Positions 31,840 through 44,540 of a stretch of 64,000 nt of DNA are shown one piece after another. The notes below the pieces were generated by a model. The model worked only from the letters and a program-made list of their open reading frames with translations. It searched no databases and was not told where the DNA came from. Positions within the stretch are counted from its first letter, which is position 1. Each line of letters starts with the position of its first letter. The position numbers and the translations under genes were made by a program. The stretch is taken from positions 1 through 64,000 of the forward strand of contig NBIV01000360.1 in NCBI GenBank assembly GCA_003194525.1, written 5' to 3'. Source of the DNA: Gracilariopsis chorda. Lineage: Eukaryota > Rhodophyta > Florideophyceae > Gracilariales > Gracilariaceae.

Positions 31840-33269
31840 TACAAAGGCACGTTTAAAGCGATGAAAGAACGCCATTTGAAACTGAACCATTTTGTGGGAC
31901 ACTACCGCATATTAGGAGGACATCCCTGTGCTTCAGTGTTCTGCAATCACCCGTACGGAAGGTAAAATGTCTTCTGGCTCGAAAGGCTCAGAGCTCACAT
32001 AGAACGATGGAGTTGAGAAAGGAGTTCAAATCAGAGAAGCACAAAAGGGATAATTCTAGTGGTAGAAGCGACGATTTGTTTCTCAGGGTATCAAGAATGA
32101 AGGAGTTGCTCACCTTTCTGATAACTAATCATATGCTGCCCTTTTTGGTGCTCAGACGAAAAGAAGGACAAATTCAGATGTATCAACTTACTAAGCTTTT
32201 GAGCACCCAGATTATTCAAGAGGTTCCAAGCGTTCTGAAAAGTGTAAAACTTGAATCCTATTATTCTAATATGCTCGCTTGTATGAAATATTCTATTGTC
32301 ACGGAAATTCCCCGCAGTTATGGAACCTTGATATTTGATGGGCGGACCGATGGGAACTCAGAGAACGTAGTTGAAGTTATGATTTCCATCACTGGACTTA
32401 ATCAGGCGAGGCAAACGGTTTTTCTGCGCTCGGTATATATTGGCTCAAAAAAGTTTTATGCTGGTCTTTATGCTACACTTGTCAAAAAATCAATGGCACA
32501 CTTTGGGGATATGAGAAATTTCTTTGGTATCACAAGTGACAATGCGAGCGTTTGTGTTAGTGCTAAAGAAGCAATGGCACAGATGTTCAACTTCATGGCA
32601 CCAAACCAAGACCAGACACATGTTGCAAATTTGCTCATGCCGGATGTTGGTAGTTTAAAATGAATCTCAGAGATTCTGCGCACTGTTTCTGAGTTGGTGA
32701 GCGACTTAAGCAATTGACCGAAGCTTTTTTCTTCAAAGACCTTCAAGAATTACACATGATTCGTTGTGAAACAGTGGGTGGGTCACAGGCACAAAGGAGT
32801 ATGACCGCTATTCTCTTGTTTTGTCACTTTGTACGGCAGTTCTTCCTGTGGAGCAGGCTTCTACGCGGTTTTCCAATTTTGAAGCTATGCTGCCGTCGTT
32901 TTTAAGGAGCAAAGAAATTTACAAAAAGCTCATTGAGTCTCACGACTTTGACGCCAATCTTTTTCGAACGCGCAACGAGGCACGAAGAGTAATATTCACT
33001 TCTGCAATGACAGACGCCTCCTTTTATGATAAATGCCTTGACATATACCACATTCGCAGAGTCGTCCGTCAGTACTTGAGATAATTTGACCACGAGTTGT
33101 CGTATATCTCTGAGGTGTTTCCTGTGACCCGCGATTTGCATCGCCAACTATCTGCATTCCCTCTGACGACAAATTTTTCACTGGAAAGAAGACAGGAAGT
33201 TCTGGATGTTTATGATGCTCGGTTTCACGGCCGTGGTGACCGTATTTTTTTATTGACACCTCTAAATTA
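31840..33269 (+). mobile_element. hAT-type DNA transposon remnant (hAT-1)
   Basis: Translated pieces give a hAT transposase. Seen: GTLIFDGRTDGNSENVVEVM (DUF659-type RNase H core with the first Asp), FGITSDNASV, and NFSLERRQEVLDVYDARF followed by FLLTPLNY near the C-terminal core. The frame is open from 32007 to a stop at 32661, then resumes in another frame from about 32840 to 33084 and again from 33097. At least three breaks are present, and the C-terminal dimerisation region is missing where the LTR element begins at 33270. Upstream, a KxKGTFKAMKERH-like stretch (31840-31960) may be the N-terminus. Terminal repeats were not found. Confidence 0.75.
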
Positions 33270-34072
33270 TGTAGTGCAATGCCCGGAAGCGGAAGTGCAC
33301 CGAAAGACGTTCGGGATCTTTCTTCGTTAGAGGTGAGCCCAGTTGGGTAGAGCCCTTTCACCAGTGGCACGACTATGTCGGGTTGTAAGGCCGAGGCCAC
33401 CAGTCGCGACTTGCGCAGGGAGGTTGAGGCAAGAATCGGGTATCCGCAGGAGCGGTGTATGAGGGTGGTTGTCCTCTAGACCTCTAGAGAGGTGAGGTTT
33501 CCACGTTAGTGGCACGTGCGAACACGAGCCGTGGGAAGCGGGAAAGGCACCCTGTAAAGGGAAAAATAAGGGGGAGCTGATTCACGAGTGGCGTGACGAA
33601 TACTAACGGCAGTGCCGGTAAGTAAACCATATACAAGGCTAACACCAAGACAGCTGGAATAACAATCCGAATACTCGGGTCCTTTAGATAGGCAAGGGCG
33701 TTAGACTCCCGTATGCAACGGTGCTTCCCTCCAAGGAGGAGTAGAGAACACGCGAAGGCGGTGAGGTCTAGAGCCAATTACCCAGGTTGGGGTCCCTTGT
33801 TGGGGAAGGTTTACTGGTGCGACGGCAACCCACCGGCGCACTAAGTACTAACCATCCCAGAAATGGGTGTAAAAACAACAAATAGAATTAACTAAACTAC
33901 TCCACTTTGGTGGTTCATGCCCACTACTGTGACCAACCGCCAATTGACTCTTCCGTGTCCCACGTGTCAAATCCACTATTAGTGGTAGTAGTTCATGCAA
34001 TGACTACATTACCGAAACATTCGGGAAATCAACCAAGTACCAAGAATCCCTCTCTGAGGGCATTGCACTTCA
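33270..34072 (-). repeat. LTR family A, 3' LTR of the gypsy fossil
   Basis: About 803 bp beginning TGTAGTGCAATGCCC and ending GGGCATTGCACTTCA, so it has TG...CA ends within an imperfect terminal inverted repeat. Integrase coding runs to its inner edge. It is about three-quarters to four-fifths similar to the other family A copies, making it one of the older ones. Confidence 0.85.
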
Positions 34073-36814
34073 AGAAACCTTGAATAACGGTGTAGATGAG
34101 TCCGCATCAACAGGAAAAAGGGCATTTCGGCTGGGCTGAGCAAGCGAAGCGGGTTGCTCGGGATGAGGCTTAGTGTGGGAGACATGTACTGCAGGATATG
34201 TGCGGATATGAGAAGGAAAATCCAAGCGAACCGCGTTTTTCCCAATGAGTTCAAGGATGCAAAACGGACCAGACCTTCTGGCAGATAACTTTGAGGATGC
34301 TTGAGCCTTGCTGTAGGAATCGATAAAAAGTTTACGAGAGACCCATACTTGATCTCCGACCTGATAATTTGGCACCTTGAAATGAATGCTAACCTCAGCA
34401 GTCTGATGAGCCTTTGCCAGACGGTGAGCATACTTTGCACCAGACAAAAGGGAACTCAGACGATCGAAGTCTCGGAGGGTCTCCACCGGTGTGGGTGCCT
34501 GGAATAGGGCATCAACAGGGGCCTTTGGGGCCCAGCCAAGGTCAACTTGAAATGGCGAGAGACTGAGATCTTCGGAGACAGCGGAATTGTAAGCAAATTC
34601 AGCACTGGGGAGCAACGGGTCCCAATCGTCCTGCTCAAAGGTACAGAAGCAGCGAATGTAGTTTTCCACGATGCGGTTTATGACTTCCCAAGCACCGTCG
34701 ATTTAGGGGTGGCGCCAAGAGGCCATGCAAAGCTTCAAACCACATCGAGACATCAAACATTGCCAGAACTTGGAGTTAAAACGGGGGTCGCGATCGGATA
34801 CTATGGCATCCGGCAGTCCGTGGTGTGGAAGGATGTTCTCAAAGAAAAGCCGAGCAAAATCTTGAGCTTGATCCGTTTCTTTGCATGCAACGAAGCGCAC
34901 CCGTCGAGAAAGACGGTCCACCCAGGTCGAGATATAGTCAAACCCACGTGCGGTGCGGGGGAGTTCCACAATAAAGTCCGTTGCCACAAGGCCCCAACGG
35001 CGAGTGAGAACCGGTAAAGCCATCAGGTCGTTTAAGGTCTGCCCATGAAAGTTCTTTTGTTGCTGGCACGTGCCGCAACCAGCACAGTAACGTGACAAAT
35101 CTCTGGATTTGTGCTTCCAATGAAAATCGGCCAAAAGAGCCAAGGTTTTTGCAAACGCAAAATGACCTCCAACAGGAGAGTCGTGCGCGGGCTCAAGAAC
35201 CTTGCGACGCACCCCCGAAGGGATACAGAGTCGCCCTTTGTACAACAAACGCCAATCATCCAGGCGAAAAGACGGCAGGAGAGTTTCGATACCCTTGTGG
35301 TGTTTGGCGTCATTCGGCCAGACACCATTCAGGGCAGCAAAGATAGGCCCAAACTGTTGATCGGGGCCATAATATGCAATCTTCTGCTGTAGAACGGAGA
35401 AAGATTATGCGCTAGACATTAAATTAGACAACTCAACGCAGGGCGTGATACGAGACAAGGTGTCGCCAATGACATGGATCCGTCCCTTCTAAAGATTCAC
35501 TTCACGGATATTAAAAGAGGCAAGCGTGTCCAACCATCGAGCCTCCCGACGTTTGAGGGTTTCTTTGTGAGGAAATGCTGGACAACCTGGTTGTCAGTAA
35601 TGACATCAAAGGACGAACTCTCTAGATAACACCGAAAGCGCATGCGAGCGAAGACGAGGCCAAAAAGTTCCCGTTCGTTGGCCGTATAGTTTTGCTCGGC
35701 AGCAGTCAGCTTGCGCGACGTGTACGCGATAACCCGATCGCCATCAGAATCGTCAAGTTGGGTGAGGGTGGCGCCCACCCCAGTTTTAGATGCATCAATG
35801 TGAACACGAAACGGCCGGCCCCAGTCCGGAGGCAAGAGCACAGGGGCCGTGACTAACGCGGACTTTAAATTGCGAAAGGCGGCAGACGCAGCGTCATCCC
35901 AGCACAGAATGCCAGAACGCTTCTGTGTGGGACGAGTGAACGGGGCTCCTCGTGCAGAGAAGCGAGGAATGAAGCAGCAGAAAAACTGCACAAGACCAAC
36001 AAAACTGCGTAACTCCGTTAGCGTGTGAGGGGTAGGCCAGTTGGTAATGACCTCTGTTTTTTCAGGATGAACACGAATCCCAGCGCGACTGACAACCAGG
36101 CCAAGGAATTCGGTTTCGGACCCCAAGAAGTCACACTTCTTCGGAGAGGCATAGAGCTTATGTTCTCGAAGCCGCTGTAGAACCGCACGGACATGTTCGA
36201 GATGCGCCTCGCGTGTACGACTGTAGATCAGAATATAGTCCATGTACACCACTAGAAAACGATCAATGTAGTCGTGAAAAAAAACTCGGTTCATAAGCCC
36301 CTGGAACGTAGCTGGAGAGTTGGAAAGGCCCATAGGCATCACCAGGTACTCAAATTGGCCATACTTGGTGTTGGAAGCCGTCTTTTCGATGTCACTAGGA
36401 CGGAAGCGAATCTGATGAAAACTGGTCTTCAGATCCAGCTTGGAAAAGTACGAGGCCTGGCCCAACTGATCGAACATCTCGTCACAGCGAGGGATTGGAG
36501 CGCGGTTACGCTTCTTTATACGGTTAAGAGCGCAGTAGTCGACGACACCGCGAAGCCCGTCCCCATTTTTCACAAAGAACAAAGAGGCACCATACGGCGA
36601 GTGCTACGGCGAATCTTACCCGATTTGAGAAGGTCGTTGACATAGGCTCGAGCTGCAACCAACTCGGCTGGGAACAGCTGATAAAGCGTACGATACGGTG
36701 GTTTTGACCCCGGAAGAATGTCAATGCCCTGCTCGACGTCGCGTATTGGCGGCAGCCCTGCGGGCAGCTCAGGCTGGAAGACCTCCTCGAACTCGTTCAA
36801 TATAGAACGCAAAT

Positions 36815-37639
36815 TGTGGTGCAATGCCCCAAAGGGGAAAAACACCGAAAGACGTTCGGGATCTTCCTCTCACGAGGTGAACCCAGTTATGTAGAGCCCT
36901 CCCAGAGGTGTCACGGCGAAGCCGGTTTGTAAGACCAGGGATACCTGTCGCGACTCGCGCAGGGAGGTGAAGGCGAAGAATCGGTATCCGCGTGAGCGGG
37001 ATGTGGTCCTCACTAGAGGTATGTTTCCACGTAAGTGGGGAAGTGTGAGCGGATGCGTACACGAGGGCCGTGGATAGCGGGAGTTGCTACCCTAAAAAGG
37101 GGGAAAAGGAAGGGCGAAGAGGAGGAAGAGAGGACGATGTGAGTCGCGAGAGCGACGGGGACGAACGGCAATGCCAGTAACAATATCCCTATACAGGGCA
37201 AAACACCAATGCAATTGGAACAATTATACTCCCAGTGATGGGTCCCTTTAGATGTGCAAGGGGGTTAGATGTCCCGTGGTTTACGGCGTTTCCCTCCAAG
37301 GAGGAGTAGAGTACGCGCGCAAGCGGCAACAACTAGAGCCAATTCCCCAGGTTGGGGTCCCTTGTTGGAGAAGGTTTACTGGTGCGACGGCAGTGCGCCG
37401 TCGCACTAAGTACTAGCTTCCCATAAATGGGTGTGAAAATAATAAATTATATTAACTAAAATACTCCACATTTCGTGGCAACATCCACTACTGTGGCCAA
37501 CCCCCAATCGACCCAAAACCGTGTCCCACGTGTCCATATCCACCATTGTGGGGCGTAGTTCATACACACACTACACAACCGATAATATCGGGAAAACGAT
37601 GAAGTACCAGGAATCCCTCCCTGAGGGCGTTGCACTACA
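36815..37639 (-). repeat. Solo LTR family A with CAAAT duplication
   Basis: This 825-bp unit begins TGTGGTGCAATGCCCC and ends GGGCGTTGCACTACA. It is flanked on both sides by the 5-bp duplication CAAAT (36810-36814 and 37640-37644). The clean duplication proves insertion as one unit and fixes the LTR ends. It sits between the protease and reverse-transcriptase regions of the gypsy fossil. It is nearly identical to the copy at 57485-58307, so both are young. Confidence 0.95.
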
Positions 37640-39120
37640 CAAATCACCGTCGGCATGAGAAAGGAGGGTTTGTTTCGGGGTTAGGGGAGGAGGATCACTG
37701 GAGAGACTGTTGCAACACGAAACGTGGCGGGAAACGGCCTGGTATATTGCAGTGTTACCTGGACATTTACGAAGAAGCTTTCGGAAGCGTTTCACGCCAA
37801 GCCATGTGACGCGCAGCTGCTGTGAGCGGACAACAAGGCGCGCCTTCAGAAGGTGCCCGGCGACGGATATAACCCGCTGCTCGTAGTCAGTGTCGGGTTT
37901 TTCCATAGCGTGCCAAGACATACCCAACAGAACGTCGTAACGACAATCTGCACCCAGCCAAATCCCCTCAAATACGTAATTGCCGACTTGAGTAGTCCGA
38001 CTTGCAATTTCGGTGGCGATCTCATTTGAAGCACGCTTAGAGTGATTCAAGTCCATCAAGGTAGGCGTAAACTGTAGGGAATCTCTGTACTGTTCTGAAA
38101 AAACTTTGTCATAGAACATTAGAAGTACAGCAATCATCCTTCAATATAGATACCGGAATCGAATTAAACGTTCCGTCCAATACAAGAAGCGGAACACAAG
38201 GATCACTAGCAATACGGCTAGACAGATGCTCAGAAGGCGACACGTTTGAAACAAAAGGTCCTTCAGACATGCTCTTTTTTGGTTAGGAAGTATAGTTTAG
38301 TTTTCCGAGCTATCAGACTCTACGTTTTCGGCTTCGGCCAGAGCAGTAACAACGTTACCGACCGTCGCAAAAGAGTCCGGATTCCTCTGACGGTGCTTGT
38401 AGGGACGACATCCAGGCTTGTGAGACGTGAAGCAGGCGTTGTTTTTGATCTCCTCAAGACGCTGCTTAGAGCGTGCACTTTGGCTAACATTAGTGTTGCC
38501 GATGTCCATAGGTTCGGGAGCGCCATTGCCTGAGGGACCGCCTGATTACTGCCACTGGAAGAGCCACTTAGACTGAGACCCTGAAAGGCAGCTTCAATAC
38601 GCATCGCAATTTTCGTGGCTTCTTCGAAGTCGAAGCAATTGGCCTTACGAACTTCGAATTGAATTTTGGGTTTCAGCCCACTTACGAACTTGTCCCATTT
38701 CTCACTGGAACCCATGTCTGGAACAGTTAAGACTATGTTCCTGAAGCGTGAAAGATAGTCAGCAACACTGCCTGTTTGTTTACAGGAGCGTAGGGCGTCA
38801 CGCGCACGGCGTTCATGTTCTTCCAGAACAAATTCACGTCTGATAGCTGCCGTAAACTCTTCCCACGTCTGCGGCACAGCGTTGGCCTTCAGGACAGTGT
38901 ACCACCAAATAGCGGCCGTGCCTGTTAGCAAAGTACTCGCAAAGGATATGCAATTTTCATCACTCAGTATCTCATTTCCGTTGGAGAGCTGGACGAGTTT
39001 GAAATACTGATCTACTTTGTACAGCCAAGTGTTGATAATCAGAAAATCACGATTGCCACTGAACACTTCAGGCTTATTTGGCTTCAAATTGATCGGCCCA
39101 GCGTTATTGGCAGCTGCCAT

Positions 39121-40192
39121 AATGACGAATGTTCAGCGATTGCTACCAGTTCAACGAGGGATGTGAATCAATGGCAACTGGGTCGATGGCCCTTTCACTG
39201 AGTCTCTTCTGCTCTGCTGTGGGCTCATAAAACGCCCTCAAACCTATCTCTTCGCGCCCGTTGGTGCACGTCCGACACATTCCTGATTAGGGGATCGTTT
39301 CGGTCGCTGTGTCAGCGCCTATTTCCGACATACACAGTGCTCTGTTGCATACTCAAGTTATGAAAAACTTCCTTTCCACTTTGAGCGTGCAGTAAATATA
39401 CTCACACCTACACGCCATTCCATCATCGAGTGCTTCCACATACAGCAAACTATTCAGTGCACTAGCGTACGACTTCCGCATTCACCAACGATTCGAGAAG
39501 TTGCATTTGCGATTCTTCTGAACCTAAGTCGGCATTTGTGCACCCCTTTCAATCAGCACAACATCTTTCATTGCGCTCTTGCTTGCGTGGGACAGCAAAA
39601 TTACGTCCATATTTTTGCATAATCTTTCCTCAATACCTCGCAGTCATCAGCTTCCGCTTTGCACTTAACGCGTCGACGCCCTCTCGGACTTGCACTCTTT
39701 TTGGAGCTCGCTCTCAAATCATAAACTCTCTTGTAGAACTGGAGGAAATATTCGTCCATTCATACAGGCTCCAAGTAGCCTCCGGAATAGCTTTGAGTAG
39801 CCTCAAACTCGGTAACCCTTTGGAAGCACTGCGCTGGACCACAACCCGCTTTACTGGCAGTCATTTTTTGACTTGCAGATTTGGGGCAAACATTCCTCAA
39901 TTTCTGCAACCTACAGACTTCCTCTTATTTCAAGACGTGGGTGACAAATAATCAACAAAGGAATTATTCGAGGAAATATTCCAACAAACTGTTCTTCGTC
40001 TTACCCATTTTTTGTTTCTCTTCACAACAAACTAGACGTTATGTTTCTATTTCCGCTTCTCGTGCACCAACGGAACCTTGCGTAACTGTGATCACCGGGA
40101 ATGAAACCCCTGTTTCCTTTCCCTCGCACCGGTGTGGAGCAACGGGTTTGCGTAATGTCCGCGCGGATGCAACCGATAAGAGTGAGACCTAG
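39121..40192. other. Spacer beyond the gypsy gag
   Basis: No gene is recognised. The expected second family A LTR is not here. A frame at 39538-39951 on the plus strand ends with ALRWTTTRFTGSHF, faintly like the C-terminal end of a hAT transposase, so part of hAT-1 may resume on this side of the gypsy insertion. The evidence is weak. Confidence 0.35.
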
Positions 40193-41342
40193 TGCAGGAG
40201 AATGACCATTGGGCAGATGCAGTGGTGAAGTAACCATGGGGCTGGGCTGGCAGAGGTCAGAACATTGCTGGCCGAAATATTCCACGTGGCCAAGCTGGGT
40301 GCCTATGCAGGAGATACCAGGGGACTGTGCGAGTGCCAAGGCACTCTGGCCATAGGTTTTACTATGTAGCTAATTTTGTTTAATTTGTTAGGATAGTTTC
40401 TGTAGTGCAATGCCTGCAAGCGAGAAAAAATTCCGAAGATGTTCGGGATCTTCCTCTCACGAGGTGAACCCAGTGTAAGAGCCCTTCCAAGGATGACACG
40501 GCGAGGCCGGTTGTAAATCGGGGACACCGTTCGCGACAAGCGTAGGAAGGTAATTAGAAGCCGGTTTTCGGTATCGTTCCAAAGGAGGCAGTTGTCCACA
40601 CTGTGGCGCACACATGACGGTAAGTCGGTATGAGCCACGACAGTGGGAGCTGCCCAAAAAGGGAAAGGGAAAGGAAAAGGAAAGGGAAAAGGGGAGAGAA
40701 TGGAGTAGGGGTGCGAGTCACGAGAGGGACTCGGGCTCGAAGCAGCAAGGCCAAACAAACCATATATACGGGCGAATACCACAACAGTGGGTAGTAGTAT
40801 CCCAACGATGGGCTGTCTTAGGCGAGCAAGGGGGTTGAACGAGCCGTTTGCAACGGGATACCTCTCCGCAATGGAGGAGTTTAGTACCGCCGAAGGAAAG
40901 AGCACTCAGAGCCAAGTTCGTAGAGTAGAACACCCTTGTTGGGGGAGTTTACTGAGGTGCAGCAGCGGCCGCCGCTGAAATAAGTACAGTAGACTACCCA
41001 GTGTAATAGCTAAATAAATAAATAAGGGCTAAATGCAGTAGTTCTGGGGGTGACTGCTTGCAGAATTAGACTCCTCGACTGGTGACAAATCGTACTTGAA
41101 ATATCTGCATGGTGATGCGAAGAATCGTAGAGGTATAACCGAGTGACGCCAAATCGAGATGAAGAAACTAGGGCGAAAAGTTTGGGGGAGTTTGGATTAA
41201 GGGGTGACATAGTGCAGAGTTTGGGTGAAATTTATCACCGGTGGTTACCTTAGGGAGACAGGAACACAAAGCAGGGGTGAATGATAAAAATCTCACTGTT
41301 CAGAGGGTGACAGCTTTACTATTCGGAGGGTGAAAGCCTCTA

Positions 41343-43607
41343 CTATGGCGCATCTCCGAACAGCTGACGAGGCTGGCACTGAGATGATGTGTGTCCTTCT
41401 TGATTGCATAAAGAACATGTGTAGCTTCTTTTCTTCCTTGCTGCGGGTCCACGTTCAAACCAACCCTTCCGCCGTACGCCAGCATTTTTAACTGGGCGGC
41501 CAAGAGGTGGAGGAAGTGCTTTCGGGATGTTCAAATTCCCTGCAGTTAGAACCAGAACCTTCGCCTTTGACATCACCTCATCCATTTCTCCTTGTGTAGG
41601 GATCACATAACTGACATCATTGTATATATAGCCTTCCAGCTGCTCGTCAGATGACGACCAGCAATGAAACGATGTATGTTTGCAGCTCCAGGTTTTTCGC
41701 ATAAAATAGCGATTCCATAGAAGCATGGCAATCCATCCCCATTTGTTGAGTACCCGCAACAATACGGAGGTGTGTCTTCCGCATCAGGTAAACGTATTCG
41801 CCGTTGCACCGCTCCATCCGTAAAACTGGTTACAGTTGCCTCCATTCCCGCTGTACCGTTGCAAAACTTAACTGTGTCTTGATACATTCGGGATCGGCGA
41901 ATAAGAACAGCAATTTGTTTCTCAATGTTTGGCGGAACAGGGTTATTCCAGGCCTCTGATGCCGACTTCCGGGTAAGAAATCCAGCTCTTTGGATATTAA
42001 CCACCTTCTGCAACATCTTCTGTGGCTTTACAGAGCGGTTGTGATTTCTCAATGAAACGCTCATTTGACTCTGTGCCCCTTGTGACGTCACAATCGTATC
42101 TTCAAGGCCGGAATAGGCCTTTTATAGCTCTTCGGGATCAAACTTGCCGAGATTTTCCTTTTGCTTGTCAGTATACTGACGGAATATATGATCCACAGCA
42201 GCGCGGGTCGGTGCGTGCAGAGCACGCTCATAGACTGAGAAACCGATCGCTTTTGCTGCACCAAGCTTCGCTCCCATGTTTTTCTTAACGTGCAAAGGAT
42301 CTAAGAACATTTTTGCACTTTCGAACACCTCCTTGTATGCCCGGTCGATACTTTTTTCCTGTTCCACAATTGTAGTCCGGGAGGGAAACATCAAAACCAG
42401 GAATGAGTTTGCATTCCTCGAACACTTTCTCCCAGGTACCGTAGTCTTCTGTCCCAATAAAATGAGCGAACAAGAGTGGCAACAGGTGCATATTGGTGTC
42501 GTAGGTCACTACTTCAAATGTAGTTCCATATGATTGCGGTCCCACGCCATCACAATGAGCAGCGTCCGCGGCAGCCGTTCTACGTCCATACTGACAATAC
42601 GCAGCCGCGACACTCGGCACAAAGAGAAGCCGCCCATAATATCTGCCTTCATCGGAAATGTCAGTCATGTCGACGACATCTCTGTCGAACGTTGCGTCCG
42701 AAGGTAGCGTCTTTGCCGTCTTACATTGTTTGAATATATGTTGAGCTGCTTTAACACGTTGCTCTTTCATCTGAACTCCATTGATAATTTAAATGCTAAC
42801 CGTGTGTCCGTACTTGCGAATTAATTCTGCGTAGCCTTCAAGGGCCGCCATATCCACTGCACGACATGCATTGAAGTGACGCATAATCTCCTTTCGTACC
42901 GAGCGGTAGTGGCTGTCTGGGGGTTGACGTCTATATATCTGCTTCGCCCGCACCAGTGCTCCGATTGTTTTAGCGGATATGTTCGGATCACATGCCGCTT
43001 CACTTAGAATTGCGCGGGCAACTTGGTGTGGTGTATATTCAGGAGCACAGAAACTTTTCGTCTGAGGTCCTGTACTGCTCATAGCATCACCTGTACATTC
43101 CTCACAGTGGGGAACGAACTTGTTCATCTTCCACAAGCCATTTTTTGGCTGCCAGTGGAACGTCATACACGCCGAGCAGTCTGTGTTACGACATCCCATT
43201 CTAACCTTCTCCCAAGTTTGAGCAATGTTAACTACTTTATGAACCCCAATATAAGCTGTGTAGGCTCTGATTAATTGTTCACACTGCCAGCAGAATTGCA
43301 ACGCCATGCCTACACTCGGAACGACTTCGACACACCTGCGAGGCCTCCAGGTCATTGCACCCACCTTCTCTCTCTGTAGAGCTAGTTTAGCTCTTTCCAT
43401 CGTGCGTCGTTTCGAAGCGCGTTTCTGCCGTGTCCTTCGGATATGGGTCGCAGTTCTCTGAAATGTTTGCGCGCCTTGCTGAATTTGGCTTTGTGCCCGG
43501 TATCCTTCACCCCGCAAGTCATCTTCCTTTTCCACGTCACCCCAGATGTCCGCATTACTACGTCCGTCACCCTCATTTGGTGCGGCAAAATCGTCACCGT
43601 CATACAA
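41343..43607 (-). pseudogene. MuDR-type transposase, broken
   Basis: The first part (43607-42789) has a Cys/His region (CWQCEQLI, then CRNTDCSACMTFH and HCEECTGD) resembling the FAR1/WRKY-GCM1-type DNA-binding zinc finger of MULE transposases. The next (42770-42285, same frame after a stop) has the RNase H core: TAAADAAHCDG with the first Asp, then a strand rich in hydrophobics. A frameshift near 42360-42450 moves the reading to FLDPLHVKKNMGAKL, and then to a SWIM-type finger (YCCGYSTNGDGLPCF-x-GIAI, where the usual His is Tyr). Another frame shift leads to a CCHC knuckle, CSLCNQEGHTSSQC. At least one stop and two frame changes are present, so this copy cannot encode active transposase. Confidence 0.8.
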
Positions 43608-43625
43608 AATGTAGTCGGAAAGGGA

Positions 43626-44540
43626 TTAATCAGGGTCATGTCCCAGAAAGTCTGTATCAGCATACCCATCTTCTGAGGAAATGTTCTCGGAACCATCATC
43701 ACATTCTCCACCAGAATCACTCCTTTCCTCGCCTTTCCTGCCTCGTTGAGTACGTTCGCGCTCAATATCCTCGGCGCGCTCGCGCCCAGCGTGCTCGCGC
43801 TCAGCTTGTTCGGCATGATGTCGTTCGCGTTCTCGATCGGCGCGTTCACGCTCGGCTCGTTCACGCTTGGCGCGTTCTCGGGACTCTGTTTCTTCGTCAG
43901 CATCAGTACTTTGTGCCAGCTGATCATGATTCCGCAAGTAAAGCTCGTGATTGGTTTCGGCGATAGAATACATAACTGATGACTTTAGAACGAACTCTTT
44001 ATCTTCTGTGGTATCTTGGAATATCTGTTGGAATTGAACTTCACTTTGCAGTGTGTCCATTGCTCGAGAGAGAGTCATCATGCTGCGAGTGGCTCCTCGA
44101 GAATTGGTTTGGCATCGGTCCGGATGAACGAGTGCTGCCAAGCGGCGATATGCATTTTTGACGGATCTGAGTGGGGCAGATGAGCCTGAGAAGCAAAACA
44201 ATCGGAGAAGAGGAGTAGTTTTGTCCTCAATCATGTTGAAATGACGCAAGGATTTTTGTGGAGTATCGGGTAATGTGGCAATCATGTTGAAATGACGCAA
44301 GGCTTTTTGTGGAGTATCGGGTAATGTGGGTTTCGGGGTCATGGTGATCGGTCTGAGGGCTTGCAAGACAACGGAGAGAGGGTGACAGCTTTGAAATACC
44401 CCCGGGAAAGGGGTGAAAGAGGTAAAGAGTGGGGTGAAAATTTTGGCGATGCGCGAGGAGAAGGTGACACAGTTCGGAACAGTGGTGACCTTGTCGTTGC
44501 ATGTTATAAGCGTGGGTGACATTCCCGTTTCGACCGGCAT
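43626..44540 (-). CDS. J-domain ORF of the MULE
   Basis: The 304-codon frame starts at an ATG just inside the right end of the element. About residues 130-190 form a J-domain: PLRSVKNAYRRLAALVHPDR contains helix II and the HPD loop, followed by ATRSMMTLSRAMDTLQSE as helix III. J-domains stimulate Hsp70 ATPase. Before it, a 17-residue unit (PDTPQK-x-LRHFNMI) is duplicated. After it comes a highly charged Arg/Glu linker (RERAKRERAERERADRER), then an acidic end (SGGECDDGSENISSEDG). The stop at 43626 is in the same frame as the transposase that opens 18 bp downstream, so one stop separates them. It may originally have been the N-terminal part of one long protein, or a host chaperone exon captured by the element. 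Confidence 0.7.
   Translation of the reverse strand: MPVETGMSPTLITCNDKVTTVPNCVTFSSRIAKIFTPLFTSFTPFPGVFQSCHPLSVVLQALRPITMTPKPTLPDTPQKALRHFNMIATLPDTPQKSLRHFNMIEDKTTPLLRLFCFSGSSAPLRSVKNAYRRLAALVHPDRCQTNSRGATRSMMTLSRAMDTLQSEVQFQQIFQDTTEDKEFVLKSSVMYSIAETNHELYLRNHDQLAQSTDADEETESRERAKRERAERERADRERERHHAEQAEREHAGRERAEDIERERTQRGRKGEERSDSGGECDDGSENISSEDGYADTDFLGHDPD
44228..44329 (-). repeat. 51-bp tandem duplication in the J-domain ORF
   Basis: Two adjacent 51-bp units, each starting CAATCATGTTGAAATGACG on the plus strand, differ at one base in the first half. The period is a multiple of three, so the duplication adds 17 residues without shifting the frame. Confidence 0.92.

Larger units (their letters stand above)
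33270..39120 (-). mobile_element. Ty3/gypsy LTR retrotransposon fossil
   Basis: A Ty3/gypsy-type element lies on the minus strand. In order from its 5' side (right) it has gag (about 38320-39120), a retropepsin-type protease region (about 37640-38137), reverse transcriptase plus RNase H (about 35497-36814), integrase (about 34073-35248) and one LTR of family A (33270-34072) at its 3' end. The order PR-RT-RH-IN is diagnostic of gypsy rather than copia. A solo LTR of the same family (36815-37639) has inserted between protease and reverse transcriptase. The second LTR is not seen to the right of gag, so the element is truncated there. It is broken, with several breaks, and is a fossil of intermediate age: its LTR differs clearly from the younger solo copies. 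It appears to have landed in the hAT-1 remnant. Confidence 0.88.

Noticed and set aside
36769-37062. Repeated small minus-strand frames in family A LTRs (also 57422-57730)
   Set aside because: They recur only because the LTR recurs; no protein family is matched.
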